Below are positions 16,662 through 25,921 of a stretch of 35,205 nucleotides of DNA, piece after piece (position 1 is the first letter of the stretch; each line of letters starts with the position of its first letter). A model generated the notes under the pieces. That model was given only the letters and a program-made list of their open reading frames with translations, ran no database searches and was not told where the DNA came from. Source of the DNA: Prevotella sp. GTDB taxonomy: Bacteria > Bacteroidota > Bacteroidia > Bacteroidales > Bacteroidaceae. Location: assembly GCA_017430675.1 (NCBI GenBank), contig JAFRMM010000011.1:1-35205 (forward strand), read 5' to 3'. Both the position numbers and the translations under genes were made by a program.

Positions 16662-19004
16662 ATGCAGAAGATTTATGATGTCCATGAGTTGTGGACGCTA
16701 TTTGTTCGGAACATGAAGTGGTTTGCCATGTCATTGTTCCTTTGGCTGTGTATTGGCGTAGCCTATGTCTATTTTGTGAAGCCAACCTACAAGGTATCGG
16801 GCAAGATGCTGATTGTAGAGAAAAAGAAGGATGCCACTTCCGCAGCCATTAGTGCGAGTGCGCTGCTGCAGAACCAGTTGCCTTTTGGATTGGGAAACAG
16901 TATTGGAGGGTCGATAGGCGTGGAAAATGAGAAGGAAATCCTTAAATCGAAGTTGGTCGCCCGTGAAGTCGTTAAGGATCTTGGCCTCTACATGGAATAT
17001 CGGGTTTGTGGATTACTTAAGAGTCGTCTGGTATATCATACGCAACCTGTCAACGTCTCGATGAATGAACAGGATGTAGATGCACTGGACAAGGAGTATC
17101 CAACGACCTATCATCAGTTGAACCTGACGATAACCAAGGATAGTGAAGGATATCAGGTAGAAGGAGTCTTAAAAGAAAACAAGAATGAGTATGATCTGCC
17201 AGAACAGTCTTTCAAGACCCTGCCGGCAAAGATCAAGACACAGATAGGTGATTTGACTCTTACCGAAAACAAGGAATTGACGGCCAAGCAGCAAACCCTT
17301 TATAAAGACGGTTATCGGCTTAAGGTGGAAATCGTATCCCCAACAATAGCAGCCATATCCTTTGCAAAGAAGATGCAGATCGCATCAGCCACGAAGAAGG
17401 CTACTTCAGTTGTGGTTATCGACCTGCTGGATGAGGACATCAAAAGAGGTATCGATTATATCAACAGCCTGGCAGTGCACTATAACAACCGTCATAATGA
17501 AGACAGGCGACAGGAGGCTGCCAAGAACGACGAGTTCGTCAGTAAGCGTCTGGCCAAGATAGATGCAGATCTGAGTCTCACCGATGCCGATTTCGAGAAA
17601 TTCAAACGTCAGTTCCAGGTGACGGATCCAAAGGTGGATGCCGAGGAGGTGATGACGAAGAAAGGTGTATATGAAGGACAGATCGTGAATATTAACACCC
17701 AGATACAACTGCACGACTATCTGAGTGAATATATTAATGACCCGGCCAACAAGTATGAACTGATTCCTGCGAATGTGGCCGTATCTGCCAGTGAGGTCAC
17801 CTCCGCAACGACCAACCAACGCAATACCTATGTCTCTGAGCGGAACATCACGTCGTTGATCAGTCAGCATAATGCCTATGTCTCAGAGCGGAACATGACG
17901 TTGAAGAGTGCCAGCGAGCAGTCGCCTCAGGTCAAGCGGCTAACTGAGTTGATCGATGATCTTCATCCGGTTATCAAGGCGACGATGGAACGTGAGCGGC
18001 AGTCACTTGTATTGAAAAGGAACATCATAGAGAAGGAATACGGAAAATACATGAGCCGTATCACGAACGTTCCGGAACAGGAACGGGCCTTGACAGAGGT
18101 GACCCGCCAGCGAACAGTGAAGCAAAGCGTCTATCTGTCCTTGTTGCAGAAGAGGGAGGAGAATGCCATGGAGTTGGCTAATACCAATGACAAAGGAAAG
18201 ATGATTGACGCAACGTTATACAAGGATAAGGTAAGGCCAAAGACACTGATTGTATTGTTCCTTTCGCTGGTGTTGGGCATCCTGATACCGTATCTGGTCA
18301 TATTCCTGCGTAGAGGACTGAGAGGAACTGTCGGTTGCTATGATGAACTTTTGTCAGAGACAAGTCTGCCAGTTATCGGATGTATCTCCACTGACCATTA
18401 CAAGGATCCGGAAGAGTCTTTCCGTACACTCCGAACGCATCTGCTCCATCAGATGGGAGAGGATTGTAAGACAATCCTTGTGACCTCATACGGAAGCGGT
18501 GAGGGAAAGACCTATACGGCTATTCACCTGGCAGAGTCTCTTGCCCGTGTGGGAAAGAGGGTACTGCTCTGTGAGATGAATTTGCGTAACCCGTCGATAG
18601 GGAAGGAGTTGGGACTTACTCAGCGTAAAGGATTATGTGATATCCTGTCTGTTCCGTTACCAACGGCGGCTGGAGATGTTTCTGATGTCATCATACCTGT
18701 CCAGACAAAGGGATTTGATGTTCTTCTGGCTGGTACGGCTCAGACGACCCACCCTGCCGACCTGCTGGCCCATAAGAATCTGGATAGTCTTATCCGGCAT
18801 CAGAGGGAGGAATATGATGTCATTCTTCTCGATACGACGGCAGTTGATGTGTATGCGGATGCCTTGGAAGTGGCAGGACTGGCCGATATGACTTGTTTTG
18901 TCTGCCTTCGTGACAAAACGCCCAAAACTATTTTCGATAAACTCATGAACCAGACCGAGTTGGGAATGCTCCCGTCTCCCTGCATCATTTTAAACAAGAT
19001 TTGA
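16662..19004 (+). CDS. Wzc-like polysaccharide copolymerase / BY-kinase-like protein
   Basis: This 780-residue inner-membrane protein sets polysaccharide chain length and couples synthesis to export. An N-terminal Wzz-type region has a first membrane span at about residues 19-38, a long periplasmic coiled coil (about 250-510) and a second span at about 525-548. The C-terminal domain is of the bacterial tyrosine kinase type. Walker A GSGEGKT is intact (Lys616) and Walker B ILLD is present (Asp724). The Walker A' segment reads VLLCEMNLRNP (634-644), where the family expects Asp-x-Asp, and there is no tyrosine cluster at the C-terminus (it ends PSPCIILNKI). Kinase activity is therefore doubtful, although nucleotide binding is plausible. 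It is the first gene of the operon; the Wza-like gene starts 1 bp after its stop. Confidence 0.88.
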   Translation: MQKIYDVHELWTLFVRNMKWFAMSLFLWLCIGVAYVYFVKPTYKVSGKMLIVEKKKDATSAAISASALLQNQLPFGLGNSIGGSIGVENEKEILKSKLVAREVVKDLGLYMEYRVCGLLKSRLVYHTQPVNVSMNEQDVDALDKEYPTTYHQLNLTITKDSEGYQVEGVLKENKNEYDLPEQSFKTLPAKIKTQIGDLTLTENKELTAKQQTLYKDGYRLKVEIVSPTIAAISFAKKMQIASATKKATSVVVIDLLDEDIKRGIDYINSLAVHYNNRHNEDRRQEAAKNDEFVSKRLAKIDADLSLTDADFEKFKRQFQVTDPKVDAEEVMTKKGVYEGQIVNINTQIQLHDYLSEYINDPANKYELIPANVAVSASEVTSATTNQRNTYVSERNITSLISQHNAYVSERNMTLKSASEQSPQVKRLTELIDDLHPVIKATMERERQSLVLKRNIIEKEYGKYMSRITNVPEQERALTEVTRQRTVKQSVYLSLLQKREENAMELANTNDKGKMIDATLYKDKVRPKTLIVLFLSLVLGILIPYLVIFLRRGLRGTVGCYDELLSETSLPVIGCISTDHYKDPEESFRTLRTHLLHQMGEDCKTILVTSYGSGEGKTYTAIHLAESLARVGKRVLLCEMNLRNPSIGKELGLTQRKGLCDILSVPLPTAAGDVSDVIIPVQTKGFDVLLAGTAQTTHPADLLAHKNLDSLIRHQREEYDVILLDTTAVDVYADALEVAGLADMTCFVCLRDKTPKTIFDKLMNQTELGMLPSPCIILNKI

Positions 19005-19005
19005 T

Positions 19006-19809
19006 ATGACTAAAAAGAAACTCTGCAGTCTGCTTCTCGGCTTTCTGCTTGTTATGTTACTGGTATCCTGTGGTTCCACCAAGCAAGTGGCATACCTTCA
19101 GAATGACCAATCATTGGAAAAGGATGTCCCGGGATTTCTCTATGAGGCCAGGATTTTGCCTAAGGATATATTGACCATCACGGTCAGTACCGTTAATCCG
19201 GTAGCAGCCCAGCCTTTTAATCTGACGGTGTCATCTGTGATGTCACAGTCGAATACGTCATTGACTTCGCAGCCGACTTTGCAGAAGTATCTGGTGGATA
19301 ATGATGGGAACATTGAGTTTCCAATCATAGGTGTGGTGAAAGTGGGTGGTCTGACCAAGTCGGAGGCTGAGAACATGCTGAAGGAGCGTATCCGTCCCTA
19401 CATGGCGGAGGCAGAGAATCCGATTGTGACGGTGCGGATGTCGAGTTTCTCCATATCTGTCTTGGGCGAAGTGAATACTCCTGGCAATTTCGTTGTGGCC
19501 AAGGAAAAGATCAATATTTTCGAGGCTCTTGCCAATGCCGGTGATATGACGATCTATGGCATTCGAGACAGGGTGAAACTCATTCGGGAAGATGCAACAG
19601 GGAAGAAGGAGATTTATACACTCAATCTGAATGATGCCAACATCATCAATTCTCCTTATTATTACCTGCAGCAGAATGATATTGTCTATGTGGAGCCGAA
19701 CAAGGCCAAGGCACAGAACTCAACGATTGGTAACATGACCTCTCTATGGTTCTCAGCCACCAGTATCCTTATTTCTGTAGCAACCCTCTTGATTAATATC
19801 CTGAAATGA
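19006..19809 (+). CDS. Wza-like polysaccharide export lipoprotein
   Basis: This is an outer-membrane lipoprotein of 267 residues that forms the polysaccharide export channel. The lipobox LVSC lies at the end of a hydrophobic signal (Cys near residue 22). A Poly_export domain (about 45-130, YEARILPKDILTITVSTVNP) is followed by a SLBB-like domain (SISVLGEVNTPGNFVVAKEK, about 145-225). It ends in a hydrophobic segment (LWFSATSILISVATLLINIL), typical of the Bacteroidota form, which is shorter than E. coli Wza. It follows the Wzc-like gene by one base, and its stop overlaps the next ATG (ATGA), so the three genes are translationally coupled. Confidence 0.9.
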   Translation: MTKKKLCSLLLGFLLVMLLVSCGSTKQVAYLQNDQSLEKDVPGFLYEARILPKDILTITVSTVNPVAAQPFNLTVSSVMSQSNTSLTSQPTLQKYLVDNDGNIEFPIIGVVKVGGLTKSEAENMLKERIRPYMAEAENPIVTVRMSSFSISVLGEVNTPGNFVVAKEKINIFEALANAGDMTIYGIRDRVKLIREDATGKKEIYTLNLNDANIINSPYYYLQQNDIVYVEPNKAKAQNSTIGNMTSLWFSATSILISVATLLINILK

Positions 19810-20729
19810 AATATCTGGTTAAAATAATGAAGGAGCCAATGATGGCTCTGATCTATCTGATGGTATTGACCGCCAGGTTATGGCCAGCAGAATGGTACAT
19901 AAGGTTGTTTTATTACTTGCATCTGAAGAAGTGGCCTAATTTGAAGCATCCCCGTACCTTTAATGAAAAACTGAACTGGTTGAAACTCCATGACCGTAAT
20001 CCCCTCTATACTCGGTTGGCAGACAAGTATGAAGTGAAGAGATATGTGAGTGAGAAGATTGGAAGCGATAAGGTGATTCCCTTGCTGGGTGTTTGGGATT
20101 CATTTGACGAAATAGACTTTGATAAACTGCCAGAGCAGTTTATCCTAAAATGCACCCATGACTCAGGTGGTTTTGTCATTTGTAAAGACAAGAAAGCATT
20201 TGACAAGGAGAGTGCCAGGACATTCTTCAGGAAAGAACTCAAGAAGAATTTCTATTGGAACAAACGAGAGTGGGTCTATAAGAACATCAGACCAAGGATA
20301 ATAGCCGAGAAATTCATTGACTCATTAGGAAAGCCGGAATCGTATGAGTATAAACTGACATGTATGAACGGTGAATGTAAGGTTTTCACGGTTTGTACTG
20401 GCATTGCGCATAGTGATTTCGAACTGAGGACGAATGACAATTTTGATCGTGAGTTTAACCATTTGCCTTGGTATGCTTTTTATAAGAATTCAAAAACGCC
20501 TGTAGAAATACCTGCTCAGGCTGAAGAGATGATAAGGTATGCGGAAAAACTCTCTGAAGGAATCACACAGGTCAGGGTTGACTTCTACGTTATCGACGGA
20601 CATGTCCACTTTGGTGAAATGACCTTTTATACATGGGCAGGATTGATTGAATTCATACCACCAGAGTGGGATGATATCATGGGTAGTTGGCTAAGGCTGG
20701 ACACGGATGCTGAAAAAGGTGTCGATTGA
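19806..20729 (+). CDS. TupA-like ATP-grasp glycan-modifying protein
   Basis: This is a 307-residue protein of the TupA-like ATP-grasp type found in polysaccharide loci. Motifs typical of that family are FNEKLNWLKLHDRNPLYTRL, LADKYEVKRYVSEKIG, FILKCTHDSGG (ATP-binding loop), RIIAEKFI, and near the end DFYVIDGHVHFGEMTFYT, carrying the acidic metal ligands. An amphipathic or hydrophobic N-terminal segment (about 10-35) may bring it to the membrane. ATP-grasp members ligate a carboxylate to an amine, so an amide-type decoration of the sugar is plausible; the substrate is not known. It overlaps the Wza-like gene by 4 bp and the flippase gene by 23 bp. Confidence 0.8.
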   Translation: MKYLVKIMKEPMMALIYLMVLTARLWPAEWYIRLFYYLHLKKWPNLKHPRTFNEKLNWLKLHDRNPLYTRLADKYEVKRYVSEKIGSDKVIPLLGVWDSFDEIDFDKLPEQFILKCTHDSGGFVICKDKKAFDKESARTFFRKELKKNFYWNKREWVYKNIRPRIIAEKFIDSLGKPESYEYKLTCMNGECKVFTVCTGIAHSDFELRTNDNFDREFNHLPWYAFYKNSKTPVEIPAQAEEMIRYAEKLSEGITQVRVDFYVIDGHVHFGEMTFYTWAGLIEFIPPEWDDIMGSWLRLDTDAEKGVD

Positions 20730-21963
20730 GAGAAACCGGGGCATATTCCAGAATATATCGTATATTACTGTCCTTCAGGTGTTCAATGTGATAGCACCAT
20801 TGATAACCTATCCATATCTGGTAGATGTCTTAGGACGGGATCTGTATGGTGTATTTATTACCGCCCAAGCCCTTGTATATTATTTTTCTTTGTTCATTGG
20901 GTGGGGGTCGGACAATGTATGTGCTAAATATGTTTCCATTTATAGAAGTGACAAGCGTAAGTTATCCGAAATCTTCAGTTCTGTTCTTTCTGTGAGGGCA
21001 GTTGTCTGGATTGTAGGACTGGGAGTTTATATATTATTTGTACTCTTGATGCCGACTTATCGGCAGTATTACTTGCTATTCCTTCTGACGTACGGCATGA
21101 CATTGTATGATGTGCTATTCCCGCAATATTTGTTTCAAGGGCTTGAGAAGATGAAATATGCAACTTTTGTTGTCATAGGTGTAAAACTGTTTTTCATCAT
21201 ACTGATATTTGGAGTCGTCAGGGAACGGACGGATGTTTATATGGTACCTTTGTTATATTCAATCGGATACTTGTTAGGCGGAATAGCATCACTCTATATC
21301 GTTTTTTCTCTGATTGGCTTAAAACTGATGAATACGGGTAGAAAGATTTCTGGTTTTTTGGTGAAAGAATCCTTTCCTATTTTTGCATCAGATTTGATAA
21401 CAACCATCAAGGACCGATTCAATATATTATTAATGGGCAGTTGTATCGGTATGGGAAATGTGGTGATATATGATCTCGCCATGAAAATAAACCTTCTGAT
21501 AGCCAAGCCTACGGAGATACTACGAATTGCTTTATTCCCGAGGGCTGCGAAGGACAGGGATCTGTCGATGATACGGAAAACTATACTTGTCTCGTTCGTG
21601 ACCGCAACATTGCTTGTAACTGTCGTGAATATATTTCTTCCTTATATTGTCAGGTTTTTCTTGAATGAAGATATCGACCTGTTGCCAATCAGACTGTTTA
21701 CTCTGGCTCCTATTTTGTTGTCAATAAGTGTGCTGATAGCATTTAATGTGTTTGTGGCTTTTGGATATAATAGATATGTATTGAACAGTATTATAATTAC
21801 GACATCCTGTTATGTGTTCCTGCTTGTTTCCTGTGCCTTTACCCATCATCTGAATACCCTGTTGACATTTGTGATGATTTCCGTCATTTCATACTTTGTG
21901 GAATTCGTATATCGTTTGGTGAAATATAAAAAAATAGTATGTGAACTTGCACCTCAGGGATAA
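20707..21963 (+). CDS. Wzx-type oligosaccharide flippase
   Basis: This 418-residue integral membrane protein of the MATE/PST flippase superfamily moves lipid-linked repeat units across the inner membrane. About 11-12 hydrophobic segments are seen. The start resembles the family (FQNISYITVLQVFNVIAPLI and PYLVDVLGRDLYGVFITAQAL). A mid-protein TTIKDRFNILLMGSCIGMGNV segment and the IAKPTEILRIALFPRAAK stretch also fit. The region is clearly more AT-rich than the flanking chromosome, as expected for a capsule-specific gene. The start overlaps the previous coding sequence, and the polymerase gene begins 3 bp after its stop. Confidence 0.88.
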   Translation: MLKKVSIERNRGIFQNISYITVLQVFNVIAPLITYPYLVDVLGRDLYGVFITAQALVYYFSLFIGWGSDNVCAKYVSIYRSDKRKLSEIFSSVLSVRAVVWIVGLGVYILFVLLMPTYRQYYLLFLLTYGMTLYDVLFPQYLFQGLEKMKYATFVVIGVKLFFIILIFGVVRERTDVYMVPLLYSIGYLLGGIASLYIVFSLIGLKLMNTGRKISGFLVKESFPIFASDLITTIKDRFNILLMGSCIGMGNVVIYDLAMKINLLIAKPTEILRIALFPRAAKDRDLSMIRKTILVSFVTATLLVTVVNIFLPYIVRFFLNEDIDLLPIRLFTLAPILLSISVLIAFNVFVAFGYNRYVLNSIIITTSCYVFLLVSCAFTHHLNTLLTFVMISVISYFVEFVYRLVKYKKIVCELAPQG

Positions 21964-21966
21964 CGT

Positions 21967-23082
21967 ATGCATCTGTTTTATTATCTTTTCTTCCTGGAGA
22001 TCCTTATAGCCGTTGCTGCCTATACGAATGTGACTGAGTATGTCTTCATGCCTGTCAAGCAGCGAACGGTTCAATATCTGAGTGATCATCGACAGGAGAT
22101 TTATCTGATGGTTGCATTAGGGGTGATGCTATTCTTCCATGCCTTCCGTGATCCTTTGTCTTTGGTAGATACTCCGGAGTATTACAGTGCATGTGGAGAA
22201 GCAAGACTCATGTCATGGGGTGATGTGATAAGCAAGGGATATGTGGAATTGAAGACGGAAACGGGATTTGCTCTTCTTCTGAAACTTATCGTCGATGTCT
22301 TCCGTTCTCCGCAGATGCTCTTTATCATTACAAGTGCCTTTATGTTCTTCGTGCTATATGATTCCATCCGACGCTATTCGACCATTTATTGGTTCTCGGT
22401 ATTGGTATTCATGGTAGATTCGTTTGCCCAGTCATTGTTTATTTTAAGAGGGTTCATGGCACTGTTTGTTTTTCTGCTCTCATTCCCTTTTATCCTAAAA
22501 AGACAGATCCTGCCATTCCTTCTGCTGAGCATATTGGCCTTTTCTATCCACATGACGTCAATTGTGTTTATCCCTGTATATTTTCTGTATGGGATAAAAA
22601 ATGCCAAGTATCTGGCATTACTACTTGTCAGTGGCCTGGTCATAGTAGTCTTGGGATTTGAGTTGATCCTACCCTTGATTGTTGAGAACCTATTGTCCAA
22701 TTATACCTATTATCTGTTGGCAGCAGAAGAGTATGAAGGCGGGAATTGGAAGATGCCAGCCCTCCTTTCTTTTATCCTAATCTTCAGGATTATGGTCATG
22801 AGGGAGCATTTCTTTGAAGAGGGAATTAACAGATTATGTTCTATTGCACTGATATTTGCTATTGCTCTTTATGTGGCAGGCATGGGATTCGGACTGATCA
22901 ATAGAATAGCATTGTATTTTTCAAATCTTACATTTCTCATCTTGCCAAATACGGTTCAATATCTGCGCTCCTCTACTTTACAGTTTGTGGTTTGTTTGGT
23001 TTATATACTGTTTAGTGGTTTTTTCTTCTTGAATAGTGCATCAGACGTTCTTTGGGTGGATTATCAACTGATAAAGATATAA
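21967..23082 (+). CDS. EpsG-family polysaccharide polymerase (Wzy-like)
   Basis: This is a 371-residue polytopic membrane protein with about 10 predicted spans, of the EpsG type that polymerises repeat units at the periplasmic face. Features seen: LSLVDTPEYYSACGEARL in the first periplasmic loop (the family has a D-x-x-x-Y-Y-like motif there), the FILRGFMALFVFLLSFPF helix with its Arg, and ILAFSIHMTSIVFIPVYFL with the His often found in this family. Sequence is poorly conserved among polymerases, so the call rests on topology, these local motifs and the position between the flippase and glycosyltransferases. Its TAA stop shares a base with the next ATG (TAATG at 23080-23084). Confidence 0.82.
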   Translation: MHLFYYLFFLEILIAVAAYTNVTEYVFMPVKQRTVQYLSDHRQEIYLMVALGVMLFFHAFRDPLSLVDTPEYYSACGEARLMSWGDVISKGYVELKTETGFALLLKLIVDVFRSPQMLFIITSAFMFFVLYDSIRRYSTIYWFSVLVFMVDSFAQSLFILRGFMALFVFLLSFPFILKRQILPFLLLSILAFSIHMTSIVFIPVYFLYGIKNAKYLALLLVSGLVIVVLGFELILPLIVENLLSNYTYYLLAAEEYEGGNWKMPALLSFILIFRIMVMREHFFEEGINRLCSIALIFAIALYVAGMGFGLINRIALYFSNLTFLILPNTVQYLRSSTLQFVVCLVYILFSGFFFLNSASDVLWVDYQLIKI

Positions 23083-23861
23083 TGGGAAGGATTGTTGTCT
23101 ATACCGCCATCTTTAATGATTATGACTGGTTGAAAGATCCAGTTATCGTATCTGACGGTGTGGATTACATCTGCTATACAGATTCAGACCGTGTCAGGTC
23201 GGTTATCTGGAGAATAGTTAAAGTAAATACAAATGGGCAATCACCATCTTTACTGAATAGGAGAATTAAGTTGCTGTATCCTTATACGGAGTTGAAAGAC
23301 TATGACTATTCAATATATGTGGATGGATCCATCATGGTAAAAGGCGATGTCAATGAGTTCCTGGGAAAGTATCTCCCGTTAAATCCTGTTCTGATGAATT
23401 TCAGGCATCCCCATAACAACTGTATTTATGAGGAAATTAAACGTTGTATCCAACAGGGACGGGGTGATGCCGATAAATTGCAGGAGCAATATACAAGATA
23501 TCTGAGTGAAGGCGTACCTGCCGAATTTGGGTTGTCTGATAATAAGATCCTTCTTCGTGACAATCATAGTGAACTTGGCAAGCAACTGATGGAGGAATGG
23601 TATGATCAGGTCGTTAGTTATTCAGGTCGTGACCAGGTATGCCTCTCCTACGTTCTATTCAGACACCAGTTGCCCTATTCTTTTTTTGAAGAGAATATTG
23701 AGAAAAACGGTTATTTCGAGAACTGGCCCCACAACACGGTGGAGTGGTATATACGGTATTGGAGACGCTTTAAGTGGTTTTGCGAAAGGCATCATCTGCT
23801 TGGCGGACTGATCCGTTATGTGGATGATCAGATTAAGCCCAGGGTGTTGGTGCGTATATGA
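23082..23861 (+). CDS. DUF616-type glycosyltransferase
   Basis: This is a 259-residue soluble enzyme of the DUF616/TOD1-like glycosyltransferase type. The ATG at 23082 is preferred over an in-frame ATG at 23052 because it overlaps the preceding stop and begins right before the family's first strand (GRIVVYTAIFNDYDWLKDP). Further marks are YICYTDSD, NRRIKLLYPYTEL, the metal-site-like DYSIYVDGSIMVKGDV, RHPHNNCIYEE and GRDQVCLSYVLFR. These match the expected order of nucleotide-sugar fold, acidic motif and C-terminal acceptor region. Donor and acceptor sugars cannot be read from sequence. It overlaps the next gene by 4 bp (ATGA). Confidence 0.78.
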   Translation: MGRIVVYTAIFNDYDWLKDPVIVSDGVDYICYTDSDRVRSVIWRIVKVNTNGQSPSLLNRRIKLLYPYTELKDYDYSIYVDGSIMVKGDVNEFLGKYLPLNPVLMNFRHPHNNCIYEEIKRCIQQGRGDADKLQEQYTRYLSEGVPAEFGLSDNKILLRDNHSELGKQLMEEWYDQVVSYSGRDQVCLSYVLFRHQLPYSFFEENIEKNGYFENWPHNTVEWYIRYWRRFKWFCERHHLLGGLIRYVDDQIKPRVLVRI

Positions 23862-24676
23862 TGGATAAGCCATTTTATGAAATCGTCTTTGTCGTTCTTG
23901 TGTATAGGAACACACAGGTGCTACATGACTTTTTTGCGTCTCTGGCCTTACCTTTTACCTATCGGGTTATTATAGTCAATAGTTTCTATGACAGCATGAC
24001 AGAACAGGCGTGCCGTTCTGTCGCTATGGATCATCATGCAGATTTCATATCTGTTCCCAACAAAGGATATGGAACGGGAAATAATGTGGGGTGTCAGTAC
24101 GCGGTGGATCATTACGGCTTCCGTTTCTTGGCTTTGTCTAATTCCGATATAGTCATTCAGGACATAGAAGTCCTGTCAAAAATGAAAAAAACGAGAGCCG
24201 TATATGCTCCAGACACCAGAATGGAGAATGGGCACCGTCAGAATCCACATATCCCTGTCAGGTTCGGATTCTATCTGAAGTTGTTGGATCTTTCATACCG
24301 ATATAAAAGCGAGGAACTGATGTCTGTAGCCTTTGCCGTCAATCGTGTTGTCAGAGAATTGTTCGTGTTATGGACAAAATTGTCAGGCGGAAAGATGGTC
24401 AGGGTTTTCTCTGCGCATGGTTCCTTTATTATATTGACCTGTCAGGCAGTACAGGAGTTGATGCCGATATTCAACGAGAAGATGTTTCTTTATAATGAGG
24501 AACTGTATCTTGCCCACCGATGCAAGTTATTGGGAATCCCTGTCTATTACGTGCCTAAGTTGAGAGTCCTTCATCTGGAAGGGGCCAGTTCTACTTCGGC
24601 AAGCAGTGCCTGGCAGAATCATGAAGACTCATACAATGTCTTGAATAGATGGATGCGTGAGAATCAACTCATGTAA
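23858..24676 (+). CDS. Family 2 glycosyltransferase
   Basis: This is a 272-residue GT-A fold enzyme related to rhamnosyltransferase-like GT2 proteins. The N-terminal EIVFVVLVYRNTQVLHDF strand-helix, the PNKGYGTGNNVGCQYA nucleotide-sugar segment, and ALSNSDIVI in the place of the DxD motif are all present. A C-terminal MFLYNEELYLAHRCK segment carries the acidic catalytic-base region, and YYVPKLRVLHLEGAS is the conserved late His motif. It adds one sugar to the lipid-linked repeat unit on the cytoplasmic side; the sugar is unknown. It is translationally coupled to the preceding gene. Confidence 0.85.
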   Translation: MMDKPFYEIVFVVLVYRNTQVLHDFFASLALPFTYRVIIVNSFYDSMTEQACRSVAMDHHADFISVPNKGYGTGNNVGCQYAVDHYGFRFLALSNSDIVIQDIEVLSKMKKTRAVYAPDTRMENGHRQNPHIPVRFGFYLKLLDLSYRYKSEELMSVAFAVNRVVRELFVLWTKLSGGKMVRVFSAHGSFIILTCQAVQELMPIFNEKMFLYNEELYLAHRCKLLGIPVYYVPKLRVLHLEGASSTSASSAWQNHEDSYNVLNRWMRENQLM

Positions 24677-24695
24677 TGGTTCCCTGCTGTCTCTG

Positions 24696-25910
24696 ATGAG
24701 AAAGAAGAGTGTGCTTTTGGTCTGTGGCGTTTTTTATCCGGAACCGGTCGTGTCGGCCCGGATTCAAATGGATCTTGCCATCAAACTGGCAGAGAACCAT
24801 AAGGTGACGGTACTTCGTCCTCATCCTACCCGACCGAAAGGTTTTGTGATGCCAGATTACGATTATTCTCATCTCCCCTTTGAGATCAAGGAAATAGATT
24901 CATACACCTGTCCTGCATCAACCATCACCGGAAGATTCAGGGAGAGTGTTAGTCATGGACTTACCTGTGCCAAGTATATCCGCCAGCACCATGACGAGAT
25001 AGATTTCATATATGATGACTCGTGGCATTTGTTCGGTGTCTATCTTGTAGCCAAGGCGGCGAATAGGTACAGAATACCTTATATAACACCCGTTCAGGAT
25101 ATCTATCCAGAATCTCTTGCTTCCAAGATGCCGGAATCATCATGGTTGAAGAGACTTGTCATTCAATTGCTGTTGCCAATAGACCGCTATTCTCTTTCAC
25201 ATGCGGCACGGATTCAGACGAACTCGGAGAAAATGGCTGATTACCTGTCTGAAACCAGAAAAATTAGGAGAGACAGATTCGTCGTTGTCAGGAATTGGCA
25301 GGATAATCAGGAATTTATGGATTACGCCAAGCATACTGATGGCAGAACTGCAGATGCCCCCTTTACCTTTATGTATATGGGAAATGTGGGAATGTTGGCT
25401 GGTATTGAGGTGCTGTTTGATGCTTTCTCTTTGGCAGATTTGAAAGATGCTAGACTGGTGATTGCAGGATCTGGTCCAGCAAAAGAATTTTTGCAAAAGG
25501 AAGCAGGTTCCTATTCTCAAAGAATAGAGTTCTGGGAAGTCCCATCAGGCAAGGTTCCTGAGGTTCAGTCTCAGGCCGACGTGATGTTGCTCCCTGTTAA
25601 GAAAGGCTCTGCAAGATTCTCCGTACCCAGCAAATTGGTTGCGTATATGTTCTCCGCCAAACCAATTATAGCCAGTGTTGATGAAGATAGTGACACTGCT
25701 CTATGTGTAGAGGAGAGTGGGGCAGGGTGGCGTGTGGCCCCAGAGAATGCCACCACATTGTCGATGGCTTTTCAACAGGCTTTTCATTCCCATAGAGAGG
25801 TCTTGCATAAGATGGGGACATCAGGTTTGGGATATGCATCCCGAGTGTTTTCCAAAGAAAGAAACCTGGCAATCCTGGTTAAAGCCATTGAAGAGGTTTT
25901 AGTCTCCTGA
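24696..25910 (+). CDS. Family 4 glycosyltransferase, WbuB-like
   Basis: This is a GT-B fold glycosyltransferase of about 404 residues. The ATG at 24696 is chosen because it directly precedes the Rossmann strand KKSVLLVCGVFYPEP; a GTG at 24657 would add 13 residues and overlap the previous gene by 20 bp, and cannot be excluded. The N-domain holds VVSARIQMDLAIKLAENHKVTV. The C-domain has the GT4 pattern: FMYMGNVGMLAGIEVL, RLVIAGSGPAKEFL, and PSKLVAYMFSAKPIIASVDEDSDTA around the E-x7-E-like donor site. The YPESLASKMPESSW segment is typical of WbuB-like (aminosugar-adding) enzymes, so a HexNAc donor is possible. Confidence 0.85.
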   Translation: MRKKSVLLVCGVFYPEPVVSARIQMDLAIKLAENHKVTVLRPHPTRPKGFVMPDYDYSHLPFEIKEIDSYTCPASTITGRFRESVSHGLTCAKYIRQHHDEIDFIYDDSWHLFGVYLVAKAANRYRIPYITPVQDIYPESLASKMPESSWLKRLVIQLLLPIDRYSLSHAARIQTNSEKMADYLSETRKIRRDRFVVVRNWQDNQEFMDYAKHTDGRTADAPFTFMYMGNVGMLAGIEVLFDAFSLADLKDARLVIAGSGPAKEFLQKEAGSYSQRIEFWEVPSGKVPEVQSQADVMLLPVKKGSARFSVPSKLVAYMFSAKPIIASVDEDSDTALCVEESGAGWRVAPENATTLSMAFQQAFHSHREVLHKMGTSGLGYASRVFSKERNLAILVKAIEEVLVS

Positions 25911-25921
25911 TTTTAGGGTAT

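Noticed and set aside
16430..16678. 82-codon open frame ahead of the Wzc-like gene
   Set aside because: It begins inside the terminator hairpin and upstream of the -7 box, and its product has no domain features. The region is better read as terminator, promoter and leader.
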